From assembly GCF_008973825.1 (NCBI RefSeq), contig NZ_WCHR01000005.1:1-64000 (forward strand): a stretch of DNA of 64,000 nucleotides, given 5' to 3'. How positions within the stretch are numbered: the first letter of the stretch is position 1; each line of letters opens with the position of its first letter. A program made the position numbers and the translations under genes. This DNA is from Gemmobacter serpentinus. Its GTDB lineage: Bacteria > Pseudomonadota > Alphaproteobacteria > Rhodobacterales > Rhodobacteraceae. The notes beneath the pieces were generated by a model. The model saw only the letters and a list, made by a program, of their open reading frames with translations. It had not been told where the DNA came from and searched no databases. Shown piece by piece: positions 1-7,852 of the stretch.

Positions 1-96
1 CAAGGCTCAAGGCTCAAGGCTCAAGGCTCAAGGCTCAAGGCTCAAGGCTCAAGGCTCAAGGCTCAAGGCTCAAGGCTCAAGGCTCAAGGCTCAAGG
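1..96. repeat. Heptanucleotide tandem repeat (CAAGGCT)n
   Basis: Uninterrupted copies of CAAGGCT fill the first 96 bases, about 13.7 visible units with no mismatch, and the array continues past the left edge. The neighbouring regulator gene on the minus strand takes its stop codon (TGA, complement of 84-86) and last three residues (LEP) from the first unit. The period is not a multiple of three, so copy-number slippage would shift any reading frame or promoter spacing lying on the other side. Confidence 0.97.
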
Positions 97-1553
97 AGAT
101 TTGGCGGGCAAGAGGCCATGTCAACTGCCCGGATTGAACCGAGCGCAGCAGCAAGCGGCACGACGCCGCCCCGGGCTGCGGCTTGCAACTGATCCGGCGG
201 ATGGCCGGAAAAGCCGATGACCAGGCCGGGGCGCGGCTGATCCAGAAACATCGTGCTCAATGCCCGAACGCCAAGGCCGCCTGCCCGCAGCCGCGCTGTC
301 AATGCGCGATCATCGCAATCTTGCGGCAAGGGCAGCGTCAGGTGCAGACCCTGATCGGGTGCCGTGAGGGCGGCCCCCGCCTCTTGCAGCACCGCGACCA
401 GCGCATCGCGTGCGGTGCGGCAACGTTTGCGCGCGCGCCGCAGATGCGCGGCGAAGGCGCCGCCCGACAGAAACTCGGCCATCGCCGGTTCGATCAGGCC
501 CGAGGGCGCGCGATCGCTCCGCATCCGCAGCGCAAGAACCGGGGCGATCAGCGGTTCCGGCAGCACCAGATAGCCCATGCGCAGCCCCGGCATCAGCGCC
601 TTGGAAAAGGTGCCGACATAGATCACCCGCCCCGCCCCATCCATGCCCTGCAGGGCGGCAAGCGGCGCGCCTGCATAGCGGAACTCGCTGTCATAATCAT
701 CCTCGATGATCCAGGCCCCGGCCTCCAGCGCCCAGTCCAGCAGCGCAAGCCTGCGCCGCATGGACATGGTGACACCCAGCGGAAACTGATGCGAGGGCGT
801 GACATAGGCGGCGCGCGCGCGCGGCGCGCGCAGACGGCCCGCCGCGACATCCAGGCCTTCGCCATCGACCGGCACAGGAACCAGGGTCTGCGCGGCAAAG
901 GCCGCCTTGCCGGAGGGATAGCCCGGCTCTTCCATCCAGACCTCATCACCGGGGGCAAGCACCGCGCGGGCGATCAGGTCCAGTGCGCCCTGGGTGCCCG
1001 CGGTCATCACAATCTGGTCCGGGTGCAGTCGCAGCCCGCGCGCGACCCGCAGATAGGCCGCAACCTCGCCCCGCAAGCCCGCATCGCCGCGCGGATCGGC
1101 ATAATGGAAGAGCCCGGGATGCGGTTTGGCGAGATGGCTATTCACCAGCACCCGAAAAGCCTCAAGGCTTTGCGGATCGGGTTGCGCCAGCCCCAGATCG
1201 CCGGGCAGATCCTTCGGTTGAAAATCCCCGGCGGGCGGTGGTGATGGCGCAAGGCCAAGGCGCGGCACGGCCCCCGCGACATAGGTGCCCGCCCCCACCC
1301 GCGCCTCGGCAAAGCCGTCCGCCAGCAGCATCTCGTAGCCCGCGACCACCGCGCCGCGCGCGATGGCAAGGCGCGCCGCCAGATCCCGGCTGGGCGGCAG
1401 TTTCGCGCCGGGTGGCAGGCGACCTGCCTCGATCAAACCGCGCAGCGCAGCATAGACCGCGCGGGCCCTTGGCCCGTCAGACGGCAGCACCGGGATCAGG
1501 GCGGACCAGTCAGGGAGATTGGCCGGCAAATTGGTCTGCATTCTTTGCGCCAT
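84..1553 (-). CDS. MocR/PdxR-type regulator (GntR helix-turn-helix + class I aminotransferase-like domain)
   Basis: A 489-residue fusion of an N-terminal winged-helix domain (about residues 20-85, including LPPSRDLAARLAIARGAV) and a fold-type I aminotransferase domain (about 110-480). The PLP-lysine motif is visible as YVGTFSKALMPGLRMGY. MocR proteins use the aminotransferase domain to sense PLP or an amino-compound and usually control a divergent gene. The ATG at 1553 is chosen because a GGAAAGAG stretch precedes it; an in-frame TTG lies 21 bases upstream. The gene is divergent from an FMN-binding oxidase of the pyridoxamine-oxidase superfamily, its likely target. The coding end lies in the heptamer repeat. 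Confidence 0.9.
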   Translation of the reverse strand: MAQRMQTNLPANLPDWSALIPVLPSDGPRARAVYAALRGLIEAGRLPPGAKLPPSRDLAARLAIARGAVVAGYEMLLADGFAEARVGAGTYVAGAVPRLGLAPSPPPAGDFQPKDLPGDLGLAQPDPQSLEAFRVLVNSHLAKPHPGLFHYADPRGDAGLRGEVAAYLRVARGLRLHPDQIVMTAGTQGALDLIARAVLAPGDEVWMEEPGYPSGKAAFAAQTLVPVPVDGEGLDVAAGRLRAPRARAAYVTPSHQFPLGVTMSMRRRLALLDWALEAGAWIIEDDYDSEFRYAGAPLAALQGMDGAGRVIYVGTFSKALMPGLRMGYLVLPEPLIAPVLALRMRSDRAPSGLIEPAMAEFLSGGAFAAHLRRARKRCRTARDALVAVLQEAGAALTAPDQGLHLTLPLPQDCDDRALTARLRAGGLGVRALSTMFLDQPRPGLVIGFSGHPPDQLQAAARGGVVPLAAALGSIRAVDMASCPPNLLEP

Positions 1554-1586
1554 ATTGGATCTCTTTCCAGCCAATCCATCCTGCTA

Positions 1587-1608
1587 TGCAAGATGCAAGC
1601 CCTGCAAG
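1587..1608. promoter_or_regulatory. Candidate MocR operator: three TGCAAG direct repeats
   Basis: TGCAAG occurs at 1587-1592, 1594-1599 and 1603-1608, in the same orientation, between the divergent regulator (start 1553) and oxidase (start 1632). MocR-family regulators are known to bind short direct repeats in such intergenic regions. The assignment is inferred from position and repetition only. Confidence 0.45.
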
Positions 1609-1631
1609 CCAGAATATCAGCCAGAAAGACC

Positions 1632-2342
1632 ATGATGACCGACTACCCGACCACGCCGCTGAACCGTGTGAAACGCAACCCCAAGCGCGCCGTCTATGAC
1701 CGGGCGCAGATCCACGGCATTCTGGATGCCGCCATGCTATGCCATGTCGCCTATGTCATTGACGAGCAACCCTTTTGCACGCCGACCATCCACTGGCGCG
1801 AGGGCGAGACACTGTATTGGCACGGGTCCTCGGCCAGCCGGGCGCTGCGCGCGCAGGCCGAAGGGCTGCGGGTCTGCCTGACAGTCACCCACCTGGATGG
1901 GCTGGTGTTGGCGCGGTCGGCCTTCAACCATTCCTGCAACTTCCGCTCTGCCATGATCTTCGGCACGGCTGAGCTTGTGCGTGAACCGGAGGAGAAGGCG
2001 CAGGCGCTGATGGCGATCACCGACCGGCTGCTGCCGGGCCGCAATGCCGAGCTGCGCGCGATGACCAGCCAGGAGATCAAGGCGACCAGTGTGGTGCGAA
2101 TGGAGATCGAGGCCGCATCGGCCAAGGTCCGTGCGGTAAATGTCGGCGATGATGACGAAGATGGCTCCCATCCGGTATGGGCCGGGGTGATCCCGGTGCA
2201 GACGGTGATCGGCACCCCTGCCCCCTCGCCCGCGCTGATGCCGGGCATCAGCCTGCCCGCCCATCTTGCGCCCTTTGCTGTAGGGCGGCGCCTGGATGAT
2301 GCCCTGCTGGAGACCCAGGCAATCTATGACCTGCAGAAGTGA
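1632..2342 (+). CDS. Pyridoxamine 5'-phosphate oxidase-related FMN-binding protein
   Basis: A 236-residue soluble protein of the split-barrel flavin family (Pyridox_ox_2 type, related to NimA). Recognisable parts are the opening NPKRAVYDRAQIHGILDAA, the barrel strands HVAYVIDEQPFCTPTIHW, and SASRALRAQ with VCLTVTHLDGLVLARSAF. It probably binds FMN and reduces or detoxifies a small molecule; the substrate cannot be told. The start is the first of two adjacent ATGs (1632/1635). It faces a MocR regulator, which in such pairs normally activates the oxidase gene. Confidence 0.8.
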   Translation: MMTDYPTTPLNRVKRNPKRAVYDRAQIHGILDAAMLCHVAYVIDEQPFCTPTIHWREGETLYWHGSSASRALRAQAEGLRVCLTVTHLDGLVLARSAFNHSCNFRSAMIFGTAELVREPEEKAQALMAITDRLLPGRNAELRAMTSQEIKATSVVRMEIEAASAKVRAVNVGDDDEDGSHPVWAGVIPVQTVIGTPAPSPALMPGISLPAHLAPFAVGRRLDDALLETQAIYDLQK

Positions 2343-2360
2343 CCGGGCAGAGGCGGCGCG

Positions 2361-2504
2361 GTCTGCCCCGCGCGCATCAACCGGGTTCAATCCACATCCG
2401 CATTATATAAGACTGCGGTGTCTGCCCCGCGCGCATCAACCGGCCGCGATCATTCCAGATGTGCCAGATCGAGGCCGTGTCTGCCCCGCGCGCGCGTCAA
2501 CCGG
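2361..2504. repeat. 59-bp periodic repeat, 24-bp conserved core with unique 35-bp interstices
   Basis: The core begins GTCTGCCCCGCGCGCATCAA and ends CCGG. It is identical at 2361-2384 and 2420-2443, and recurs at 2479-2504 with a two-base CG expansion. Core starts are exactly 59 bases apart. The intervening 35-base stretches do not resemble each other. A fourth, shortened GTCTGCCCC start (2549) merges into the multi-hairpin element. The geometry resembles a tiny degenerate CRISPR array, but no cas gene is in the window, the core lacks an internal palindrome, and part of it is shared with the dispersed hairpin family. Confidence 0.85.
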
Positions 2505-2540
2505 ATGTTCATCCTGGACGCCCATATGACGCGACTGACC

Positions 2541-2683
2541 GGGGGGCTGTCTGCCCCCCGCGGGGCCTGCGGCCCCTCCCCCCGAGGATATTTGTGAACA
2601 GATGAAAAGCACCTTCTGTTGCTCATTTGACAAATATCCTTGGGGATAGGCCGCATCGCGGCCCGGGGGACACCAGGGGCCCC
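2541..2683 (-). repeat. Dispersed multi-hairpin element, copy A (inverted orientation)
   Basis: Hairpins in order: GGGGGGC/GCCCCCC (2541-2559), GGGGCC/GGCCCC (2562-2576), a long imperfect palindrome with arms CCCCCCGAGGATATTTGT and ACAAATATCCTTGGGG (2578-2645), GGCCGC/GCGGCC (2649-2663), and a GGGGCCCC palindrome at 2676-2683. Read on the minus strand, the first three align closely with copy B at 47590-47701. The right arm of the long palindrome is partly decayed. It fills most of the gene-free 2343-2848 interval together with the 59-bp repeat; the rest of that interval (2684-2848) shows nothing recognisable. Confidence 0.85.
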
Positions 2684-2848
2684 TTTTCTGTTTCATCCAA
2701 AGCTTGCATCAGCAGGAAGGCGTCACCCTGATCCTTCGGTGAAGCATCGGGGTCGGAATGTCAGGTGCCACTAGCGGCACGACCACAGGGGTTGCGCGCG
2801 CCGCGCCTTCCGCCTAGATAGGCGCGTCAGCATGAAATCGGGCTCCCC

Positions 2849-3295
2849 ATGGAAAACGTCGTCCTCACCATCCACCTGATCCTTGCGCTTCTGCTTATCG
2901 GCGTCGTGCTGTTGCAGCGCTCCGAAGGTGGTGGGCTGGGCATGGGCGGTGGTGGTGGTGCGGTCTCTGCCCGCGGCGCAGCCAATGCGATGACCAAGCT
3001 GACCTGGATCTTCGCGATCGGCTTCATCATCACCTCGCTGACACTGACCATCATGGCAGCACGCAATGTCGGCGGTTCGGTCACCGAACAGCTGGGCGGC
3101 ACCTCGATCCCGGCGCCGGTTGCGCCCACGGCCAATCCGGACCTGACGCTGCCGCCGGTTTCCGGCGACGCGCCGCTTGCACCGCCGCGCCCGGACGCAG
3201 CCCCGGCCGACGCAACCGCACCTGCCACGCCTGCGGCACCTGCGGCCCCGGTAACGCCGGCAGCCCCGGCGACGCCGACCGCGCCCGCCAACTGA
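2849..3295 (+). CDS. secG: Preprotein translocase subunit SecG
   Basis: A 148-residue inner-membrane subunit of the SecYEG channel, in which it assists SecA-driven translocation. Two hydrophobic helices are visible (about residues 3-21 and 50-70), separated by the family-typical loop LLQRSEGGGLGMGGGGG. The C-terminal third is a Pro/Ala-rich tail, longer than in enterobacterial SecG but common in Rhodobacterales. No strong ribosome-binding site precedes the ATG. It lies upstream of pyrG on the same strand, an arrangement conserved in this order. Confidence 0.95.
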   Translation: MENVVLTIHLILALLLIGVVLLQRSEGGGLGMGGGGGAVSARGAANAMTKLTWIFAIGFIITSLTLTIMAARNVGGSVTEQLGGTSIPAPVAPTANPDLTLPPVSGDAPLAPPRPDAAPADATAPATPAAPAAPVTPAAPATPTAPAN

Positions 3296-3396
3296 TCCTG
3301 CAAGCCCTAGCATTTCTGATCTGCTGATCGACTGCATCTAGCGGCTGCTGTTGCGCTTTGCCGGATTTGCGGCTAAGCCATGATTCCCGTGATGCT

Positions 3397-3419
3397 GCGA
3401 TTCCCTCACAGGGAATCGC
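3397..3419 (+). promoter_or_regulatory. Perfect 10-bp hairpin in the pyrG leader
   Basis: GCGATTCCCT (3397-3406), loop CAC, AGGGAATCGC (3410-3419), ending 32 bases before the pyrG start. No T-run follows, so it is not a classic intrinsic terminator. It may protect or pause the secG-pyrG transcript or be a regulator site. Confidence 0.55.
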
Positions 3420-3451
3420 CCACTCGAATACGATTTTCACGGGAGCCCCAC

Positions 3452-5095
3452 ATGGCGCGATATATCTTCATCACCGGCGGTGTGGTGTCCTCTTTGGGCA
3501 AGGGTCTGGCCTCGGCGGCCTTGGGCGCGCTGTTGCAGGCGCGCGGCTATTCGGTGCGGTTGCGCAAGCTCGATCCCTATCTGAACGTTGATCCGGGCAC
3601 GATGTCGCCGTTTGAACATGGTGAGGTCTTCGTCACCGATGATGGCGCCGAGACCGATCTGGATCTTGGCCATTACGAACGGTTCACGGGGGTTTCGGCG
3701 CGCAAGACCGATTCCATTTCCTCGGGCCGGATCTATTCCAATGTGCTGGAGAAAGAGCGCCGCGGCGATTACCTTGGCAAGACCATTCAGGTCGTTCCGC
3801 ATGTAACCAATGAAATCAAGGACTTCCTGCGCATTGGCGAGGAGGAGACGGATTTCATGCTCTGCGAGATCGGCGGCACCGTTGGCGATATCGAGGGCCT
3901 GCCCTTCTTTGAGGCGATCCGCCAGTTCATCCATGAACGTCCGCGCGGCGAATGCATCCTGATGCACCTGACCTTGCTGCCCTATCTGGCGGCCTCGGGC
4001 GAATTGAAGACCAAGCCGACGCAGCATTCGGTCAAGGAACTGCAATCGATCGGCCTTGCCCCTGATGTGCTGGTCTGCCGCAGCGAACACCCGATCCCGG
4101 AACGTGAGCGCGAAAAGATCGCACTGTTCTGCAATGTCCGCGCCGATGCGGTGATCCCGGCCTATGATCTGAAAACCATCTATGAGGCCCCGCTGGCCTA
4201 TCACCGCGCGGGTCTGGATCAGGCCGTGCTGAATGCCTTTGGTATTGAGCCCGCACCCAAGCCGAACCTGACCCGCTGGGAAGACGTGATGGACCGCATC
4301 ACCAACCCCGAGGGTGAGGTGCGCGTGGCGGTGGTCGGCAAATATACCCAGCTCGAAGACGCCTATAAATCCATCGCCGAGGCGCTGACCCATGGCGGCA
4401 TGGCCAACCGGGTGAAGGTGCGGGCCGAATGGATCGACAGCGAGATCTTCGAGAAGGAAGACCCCGCCCCGCATCTGGAGCGGTTCCAGGCCATTCTGGT
4501 GCCCGGCGGCTTTGGCGAGCGCGGCACCGAGGGCAAGATCAAGGCCGCGCGCTATGCCCGTGAAAAGCAGATCCCCTATCTGGGCATCTGCCTTGGAATG
4601 CAGATGGCGGTGATCGAGGCCGCGCGCAATCTGGCTGGCCTCAGCGATGCGGGGTCCGAGGAGTTCGACCACGAGGCAGGGGCCAAGCGCTTTACCCCGG
4701 TCGTCTATCTGCTGAAGGAATGGGTGCAGGGCAACCATGTGGTTGCGCGCAAGCTGGGCGATGACAAGGGCGGCACCATGCGGCTTGGTGCCTATGATGC
4801 GGCCCTGGTGCCGGGGTCAAAAGTCGCCGAGGTCTACGGCACCACCCGGATCGAGGAACGCCACCGTCACCGCTACGAGGTGGATACCCAGTTCAAGGAC
4901 AAGCTGGAAAGCTGCGGTCTGGTCTTCTCGGGCATGTCACCCGATGGCCGCCTGCCCGAGATCGTCGAGGTGAAGGGGCATCCCTGGTATATCGGCGTGC
5001 AATTCCACCCGGAGCTGAAGTCGAAACCGTTTGAACCCCACCCGCTATTCGCCGATTTCGTGCGCGCGGCCCGGGATGTCAGCCGGTTGGTGTGA
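3452..5095 (+). CDS. pyrG: CTP synthase
   Basis: Converts UTP plus glutamine and ATP to CTP. The 547 residues match the usual family length. The N-terminal synthetase domain carries the phosphate-binding [10 protein letters not shown] (residues 9-18), [20 protein letters not shown] and the ERFTG loop. The C-terminal class I glutaminase domain has its nucleophile in GICLGMQ (Cys380) and His519/Glu521 in FHPEL. The ATG at 3452 follows GGGAG; in-frame codons further upstream overlap the leader hairpin and were not used. An insertion sequence begins about 60 bases after its stop. Confidence 0.98.
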   Translation: MARYIFITGGVVSSLGKGLASAALGALLQARGYSVRLRKLDPYLNVDPGTMSPFEHGEVFVTDDGAETDLDLGHYERFTGVSARKTDSISSGRIYSNVLEKERRGDYLGKTIQVVPHVTNEIKDFLRIGEEETDFMLCEIGGTVGDIEGLPFFEAIRQFIHERPRGECILMHLTLLPYLAASGELKTKPTQHSVKELQSIGLAPDVLVCRSEHPIPEREREKIALFCNVRADAVIPAYDLKTIYEAPLAYHRAGLDQAVLNAFGIEPAPKPNLTRWEDVMDRITNPEGEVRVAVVGKYTQLEDAYKSIAEALTHGGMANRVKVRAEWIDSEIFEKEDPAPHLERFQAILVPGGFGERGTEGKIKAARYAREKQIPYLGICLGMQMAVIEAARNLAGLSDAGSEEFDHEAGAKRFTPVVYLLKEWVQGNHVVARKLGDDKGGTMRLGAYDAALVPGSKVAEVYGTTRIEERHRHRYEVDTQFKDKLESCGLVFSGMSPDGRLPEIVEVKGHPWYIGVQFHPELKSKPFEPHPLFADFVRAARDVSRLV

Positions 5096-5101
5096 GGATA
5101 T

Positions 5102-5124
5102 GGCGCGCTTCGGGAGGGCGCGCC
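5102..5124 (+). terminator. Possible pyrG terminator hairpin
   Basis: GGCGCGC (5102-5108), a 9-base loop, GCGCGCC (5118-5124), directly behind pyrG. Only a short, broken T-rich stretch follows, so termination strength is uncertain. Confidence 0.45.
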
Positions 5125-5221
5125 GCCTTCTTGCCTCAATATTTAACTAGAGAGCCTAGGGTCAGGCCCCATTGATTATGGCCATGTTCGGTGATTCAGG
5201 AGGTGCTAGGAGGCCTTTCTG

Positions 5222-5569
5222 ATGAGCAATTTATTCTGGCTGACAGACGCGCAGATGGCGCGGCTTGAGCCGTTCTTTCCCAAGAGCCATGGCAAGCCGC
5301 GCGTCGATGATCGTCGTGTGCTGAGCGGCATAATCTTTATCAATCACAATGGCTTACGCTTGTGCGATGCTCCCCGCGAATACGGTCCGCCCAAGACTCT
5401 CTACAATCGGTGGAAGCGCTGGAGCCGCATGGGCGTGTTCACCCGCATCATGACCGGCCTGGCCGCCGAGGCTGCTGACGAGAAGACGATCATGATTGAT
5501 GCAACCTACCTGAAAGCCCATCGCACGGCCTCCAGTCTGTGGGTGAAAAAGGGGGGCGTGGCAGGCTGA
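5222..5569 (+). CDS. IS5-family transposase, frame A (N-terminal part)
   Basis: 115 residues beginning MSNLFWLTDAQMARLEPFFP, the typical N-terminus of IS427-type transposases, and containing the first catalytic aspartate in MIDATYLKAHR (Asp93). A canonical minus-one slippery heptamer A-AAG-GGG lies in frame at 5548-5554 near the end, so ribosomes can slip into frame B and make the full DDE enzyme. Frame A alone would yield a short N-terminal protein, possibly regulatory. Confidence 0.93.
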   Translation: MSNLFWLTDAQMARLEPFFPKSHGKPRVDDRRVLSGIIFINHNGLRLCDAPREYGPPKTLYNRWKRWSRMGVFTRIMTGLAAEAADEKTIMIDATYLKAHRTASSLWVKKGGVAG

Positions 5570-5979
5570 TCGGGCGAACGAAGGGCGGCATGAACACAAA
5601 GCTTCATGCTGTTGCCGATGCGCAGGGCCGCCCGATCCGCATGTTCGTCACCGCAGGTCCCGTCAGCGACTACACCGGTGCAGCTGCCATGCTGAGCAGC
5701 CTGCCGCAGGCGGAATGGATGCTGGCCGACCGGGGCTATGATGCCGACTGGTTCAGAGAGGCTTTGAAAGACAAGGGGATAAAGGCGTGCATCCCCGGCC
5801 GGAAGGGCAGGAAGAAAACCATCAGGCACGACAAGCGCCGCTACAAGCGCCGCAACCGTATCGAGATCATGTTCGGCAGGCTCAAAGACTGGCGGCGGGT
5901 TGCAACCCGATACGACAGGTGCCCAATCGTCTTCCTCTCGGCCATAGCTCTCGCGGCAACCGTACTCTTCTGGCTCTAA
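5539..5979 (+). CDS. IS5-family transposase, frame B (catalytic C-terminal part)
   Basis: 146 codons in the minus-one frame relative to frame A, supplying the second aspartate in MLADRGYDADW (Asp64 of this frame) and the glutamate in RRNRIEIMFGRLKDW (Glu109). It is translated by frameshifting at 5548-5554 and is not likely to be initiated separately, although an in-frame GTG exists at 5539. No stop or deletion interrupts it, so the element appears competent. Confidence 0.9.
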   Translation: MGEKGGRGRLIGRTKGGMNTKLHAVADAQGRPIRMFVTAGPVSDYTGAAAMLSSLPQAEWMLADRGYDADWFREALKDKGIKACIPGRKGRKKTIRHDKRRYKRRNRIEIMFGRLKDWRRVATRYDRCPIVFLSAIALAATVLFWL

Positions 5980-6065
5980 AGTTAATGAGGCTGGAGCCTA
6001 AGGATGGGGCTTCGCCACCATCACCACCCCTTGCCCGTGGCCGCCCCGCAAGCTACGCCTTGCCT

Positions 6066-6845
6066 ATGCTGTCATACCAACACATCTACCACGCAGGAAA
6101 TCTGGCCGATGTGCAAAAGCACATGCTGCTGGCCCATGTGCTTGACTATCTGACCCAGAAGGACAAGCCGCTTTCCTATATTGAAACCCATGCCGGGCGC
6201 GGGCTTTATGATCTGGGCAGCGACGAGGCCCTGAAGACCGGCGAGGCCGCAAGCGGCATCGCCCTGCTGGAGCCGCATCTGCGCAAGGATCACCCTTACC
6301 GCCAGCGTTTGGCCGAGGTGCGGGCGCGCTTTGGCGCTGCGGCCTATCCCGGATCGCCCCTTATTGCGGCGCTGACATTGCGCGACACCGACAGCCAGCA
6401 CTTGTCAGAGCTGCACCCGCAGGAATACGAGGCATTGCGCCAGAGCCTGCATGATTTCCCGGTCTATTTCCGCAAGGAAGACGGCTTTCAGCGCGCCCTG
6501 TCGCTGACGCCGCCCATGCCGCGGCGCGGCCTTCTGCTCTGCGATCCGGCCTACGAGGTGAAGACCGATTACGAGACGATCCCGCATCATTTTGCCGCCA
6601 TCGCCCGCAAGTGGAATGTCGGCATCCTGATGCTGTGGTATCCGATCCTGACCTCGGGCGCGCATCAGGAGATGCTTGAGACGCTGGTCGCCAATCATCC
6701 CGATCACCTGCGCCATGAGGTCCGCTTTCCGCCGGTGCGCGAAGGCCATCGCATGATCGGATCGGGCATGTTCATCGTGAACCCGCCCTACGGGACCGAG
6801 GCCGCCATCGCCGAGATAGACCAATTGTTCCGCAAGCTGCGCTGA
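6066..6845 (+). CDS. rlmJ: 23S rRNA (adenine(2030)-N6)-methyltransferase RlmJ
   Basis: 259 residues opening MLSYQHIYHAGNLADVQKH, the hallmark N-terminus of RlmJ (YhiR). ETHAGRGLYDL is the SAM-binding region, and LLCDPAYEVKTDYE holds the DPxY catalytic motif used for N6-adenine methylation. It modifies 23S rRNA before ribosome assembly. The ATG at 6066 gives the family's usual start; the open frame extends upstream only into the insertion sequence. It is followed after 11 bases by the PhzF-like gene, probably one transcript. Confidence 0.94.
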   Translation: MLSYQHIYHAGNLADVQKHMLLAHVLDYLTQKDKPLSYIETHAGRGLYDLGSDEALKTGEAASGIALLEPHLRKDHPYRQRLAEVRARFGAAAYPGSPLIAALTLRDTDSQHLSELHPQEYEALRQSLHDFPVYFRKEDGFQRALSLTPPMPRRGLLLCDPAYEVKTDYETIPHHFAAIARKWNVGILMLWYPILTSGAHQEMLETLVANHPDHLRHEVRFPPVREGHRMIGSGMFIVNPPYGTEAAIAEIDQLFRKLR

Positions 6846-6856
6846 GGATACCGGAT

Positions 6857-7765
6857 ATGACCATGCTGGATTTCCACACCCTCGATGTCTTCACCGCGCA
6901 GGCCTATACCGGCAATCCGCTGGCCGTGGTCCTGGGTGCGGGCGCGCTGTCGGTGGCGCAGATGCAGACCATCGCGCGGGAGTTCAACCTGTCGGAGACG
7001 ATCTTCGTCATGCCGCCCGCCAATCCCGCCCATACCGCGCGGGTGCGGATCTTCTTCCCGACCGCCGAAATCCCCTTTGCCGGCCATCCGACCATCGGCT
7101 GCGCCATCCTGCTGGCCAGCCAGCAACACCCGGAGGGAGACTTCACCGCCGATCTGGTGCTGGAGGAAGAGGCCGGTCTGGTGCCGGTCCGCGTCACCCG
7201 CAAATCCGGGCGGATCGAGGCCGAATTTACCGCCCCCGTCCTGCCTTTTGCCGCTCCGGGCCGCACGCCGCTGGATCTGGTGGGCAAGGCACTGGACCTT
7301 GCGCCGGACCAGATCGGTTTTGGCAACCATGCCCCCGGTCTCTGGCAGGGTGGTCCCGCCTTCCTTTATGTGCCGCTGCGCGATCTGGAGGCGCTGGCCA
7401 AGGCCCGCCCGATCGAACCCCATTGGTCCGAACTGATCGACCATGCCGGGGTCGACAGTGCATGGATCTACACGCCCGGTCAGGATTGCGATTTCCGCGC
7501 CAGGATGTTCTCGCCCAATGCGGGTATCCCCGAAGACCCTGCCACCGGATCGGCAACCGCGATCTTCGCGGCGCAGCTGCGCGCGGCCCGCGATCTGCGG
7601 CAGGGTGTGCAAAGTTTCCACATCCGGCAGGGGGTGGAGATGGGCCGCGCCTCGGATCTGGCGCTGACCGTCGATCTTGGCCCCGAAGGGCTGACCGCGA
7701 TCCGCATCCGGGGGGCTGCGGTGCCGATCAGCGAAGGCCGCATCCGTGTGCCTGAGGGCGTGTGA
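6857..7765 (+). CDS. PhzF-family isomerase-like protein
   Basis: 302 residues with the diaminopimelate-epimerase-like double fold. FHTLDVFTAQAYTGNPLAVV and REFNLSETIFV carry the conserved early glutamate of the PhzF family; EIPFAGHPTIG and GIPEDPATGSA are the second-half signatures. Family members isomerise or epimerise small acids; here no phenazine genes are present, so the role is unknown. It sits between rlmJ (11 bases upstream) and a TerB-like gene. Confidence 0.88.
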   Translation: MTMLDFHTLDVFTAQAYTGNPLAVVLGAGALSVAQMQTIAREFNLSETIFVMPPANPAHTARVRIFFPTAEIPFAGHPTIGCAILLASQQHPEGDFTADLVLEEEAGLVPVRVTRKSGRIEAEFTAPVLPFAAPGRTPLDLVGKALDLAPDQIGFGNHAPGLWQGGPAFLYVPLRDLEALAKARPIEPHWSELIDHAGVDSAWIYTPGQDCDFRARMFSPNAGIPEDPATGSATAIFAAQLRAARDLRQGVQSFHIRQGVEMGRASDLALTVDLGPEGLTAIRIRGAAVPISEGRIRVPEGV

Positions 7766-7852
7766 CGCCCCCTCGCCGCCTCCCTCCCTCGCCCTCGTGA
7801 TTGGACAGCAGCCCGGTCCCCCTTTTAGAGTCACTGGTGCTTTTAAGGAGAC

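Larger units (their letters stand above)
5157..6000 (+). mobile_element. Intact IS5-family (IS427-like) insertion sequence
   Basis: About 840 bp between imperfect terminal inverted repeats: the left end from 5159 and the reverse complement of the right end before 5999 match at 15 of 22 compared positions. TA flanks both sides (5157-5158 and 5999-6000), consistent with the 2-bp target duplication of the IS427 group. The transposase is split over two frames joined by a slippery site. The element sits between pyrG and rlmJ and leaves only 65 bases before the rlmJ start, so it may have displaced that gene's native promoter. Confidence 0.9.

Noticed and set aside
2361-2504. Calling the 59-bp repeat a CRISPR array
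   Set aside because: Only three units, no internal palindrome in the core, no cas gene or leader, and the core shares sequence with the neighbouring hairpin element; kept as a repeat with a separate finding.
5222-5979. Transposase as a frameshifted pseudogene
   Set aside because: A canonical in-frame A-AAG-GGG slippery heptamer sits at the junction and all DDE residues remain, so programmed frameshifting explains the split.
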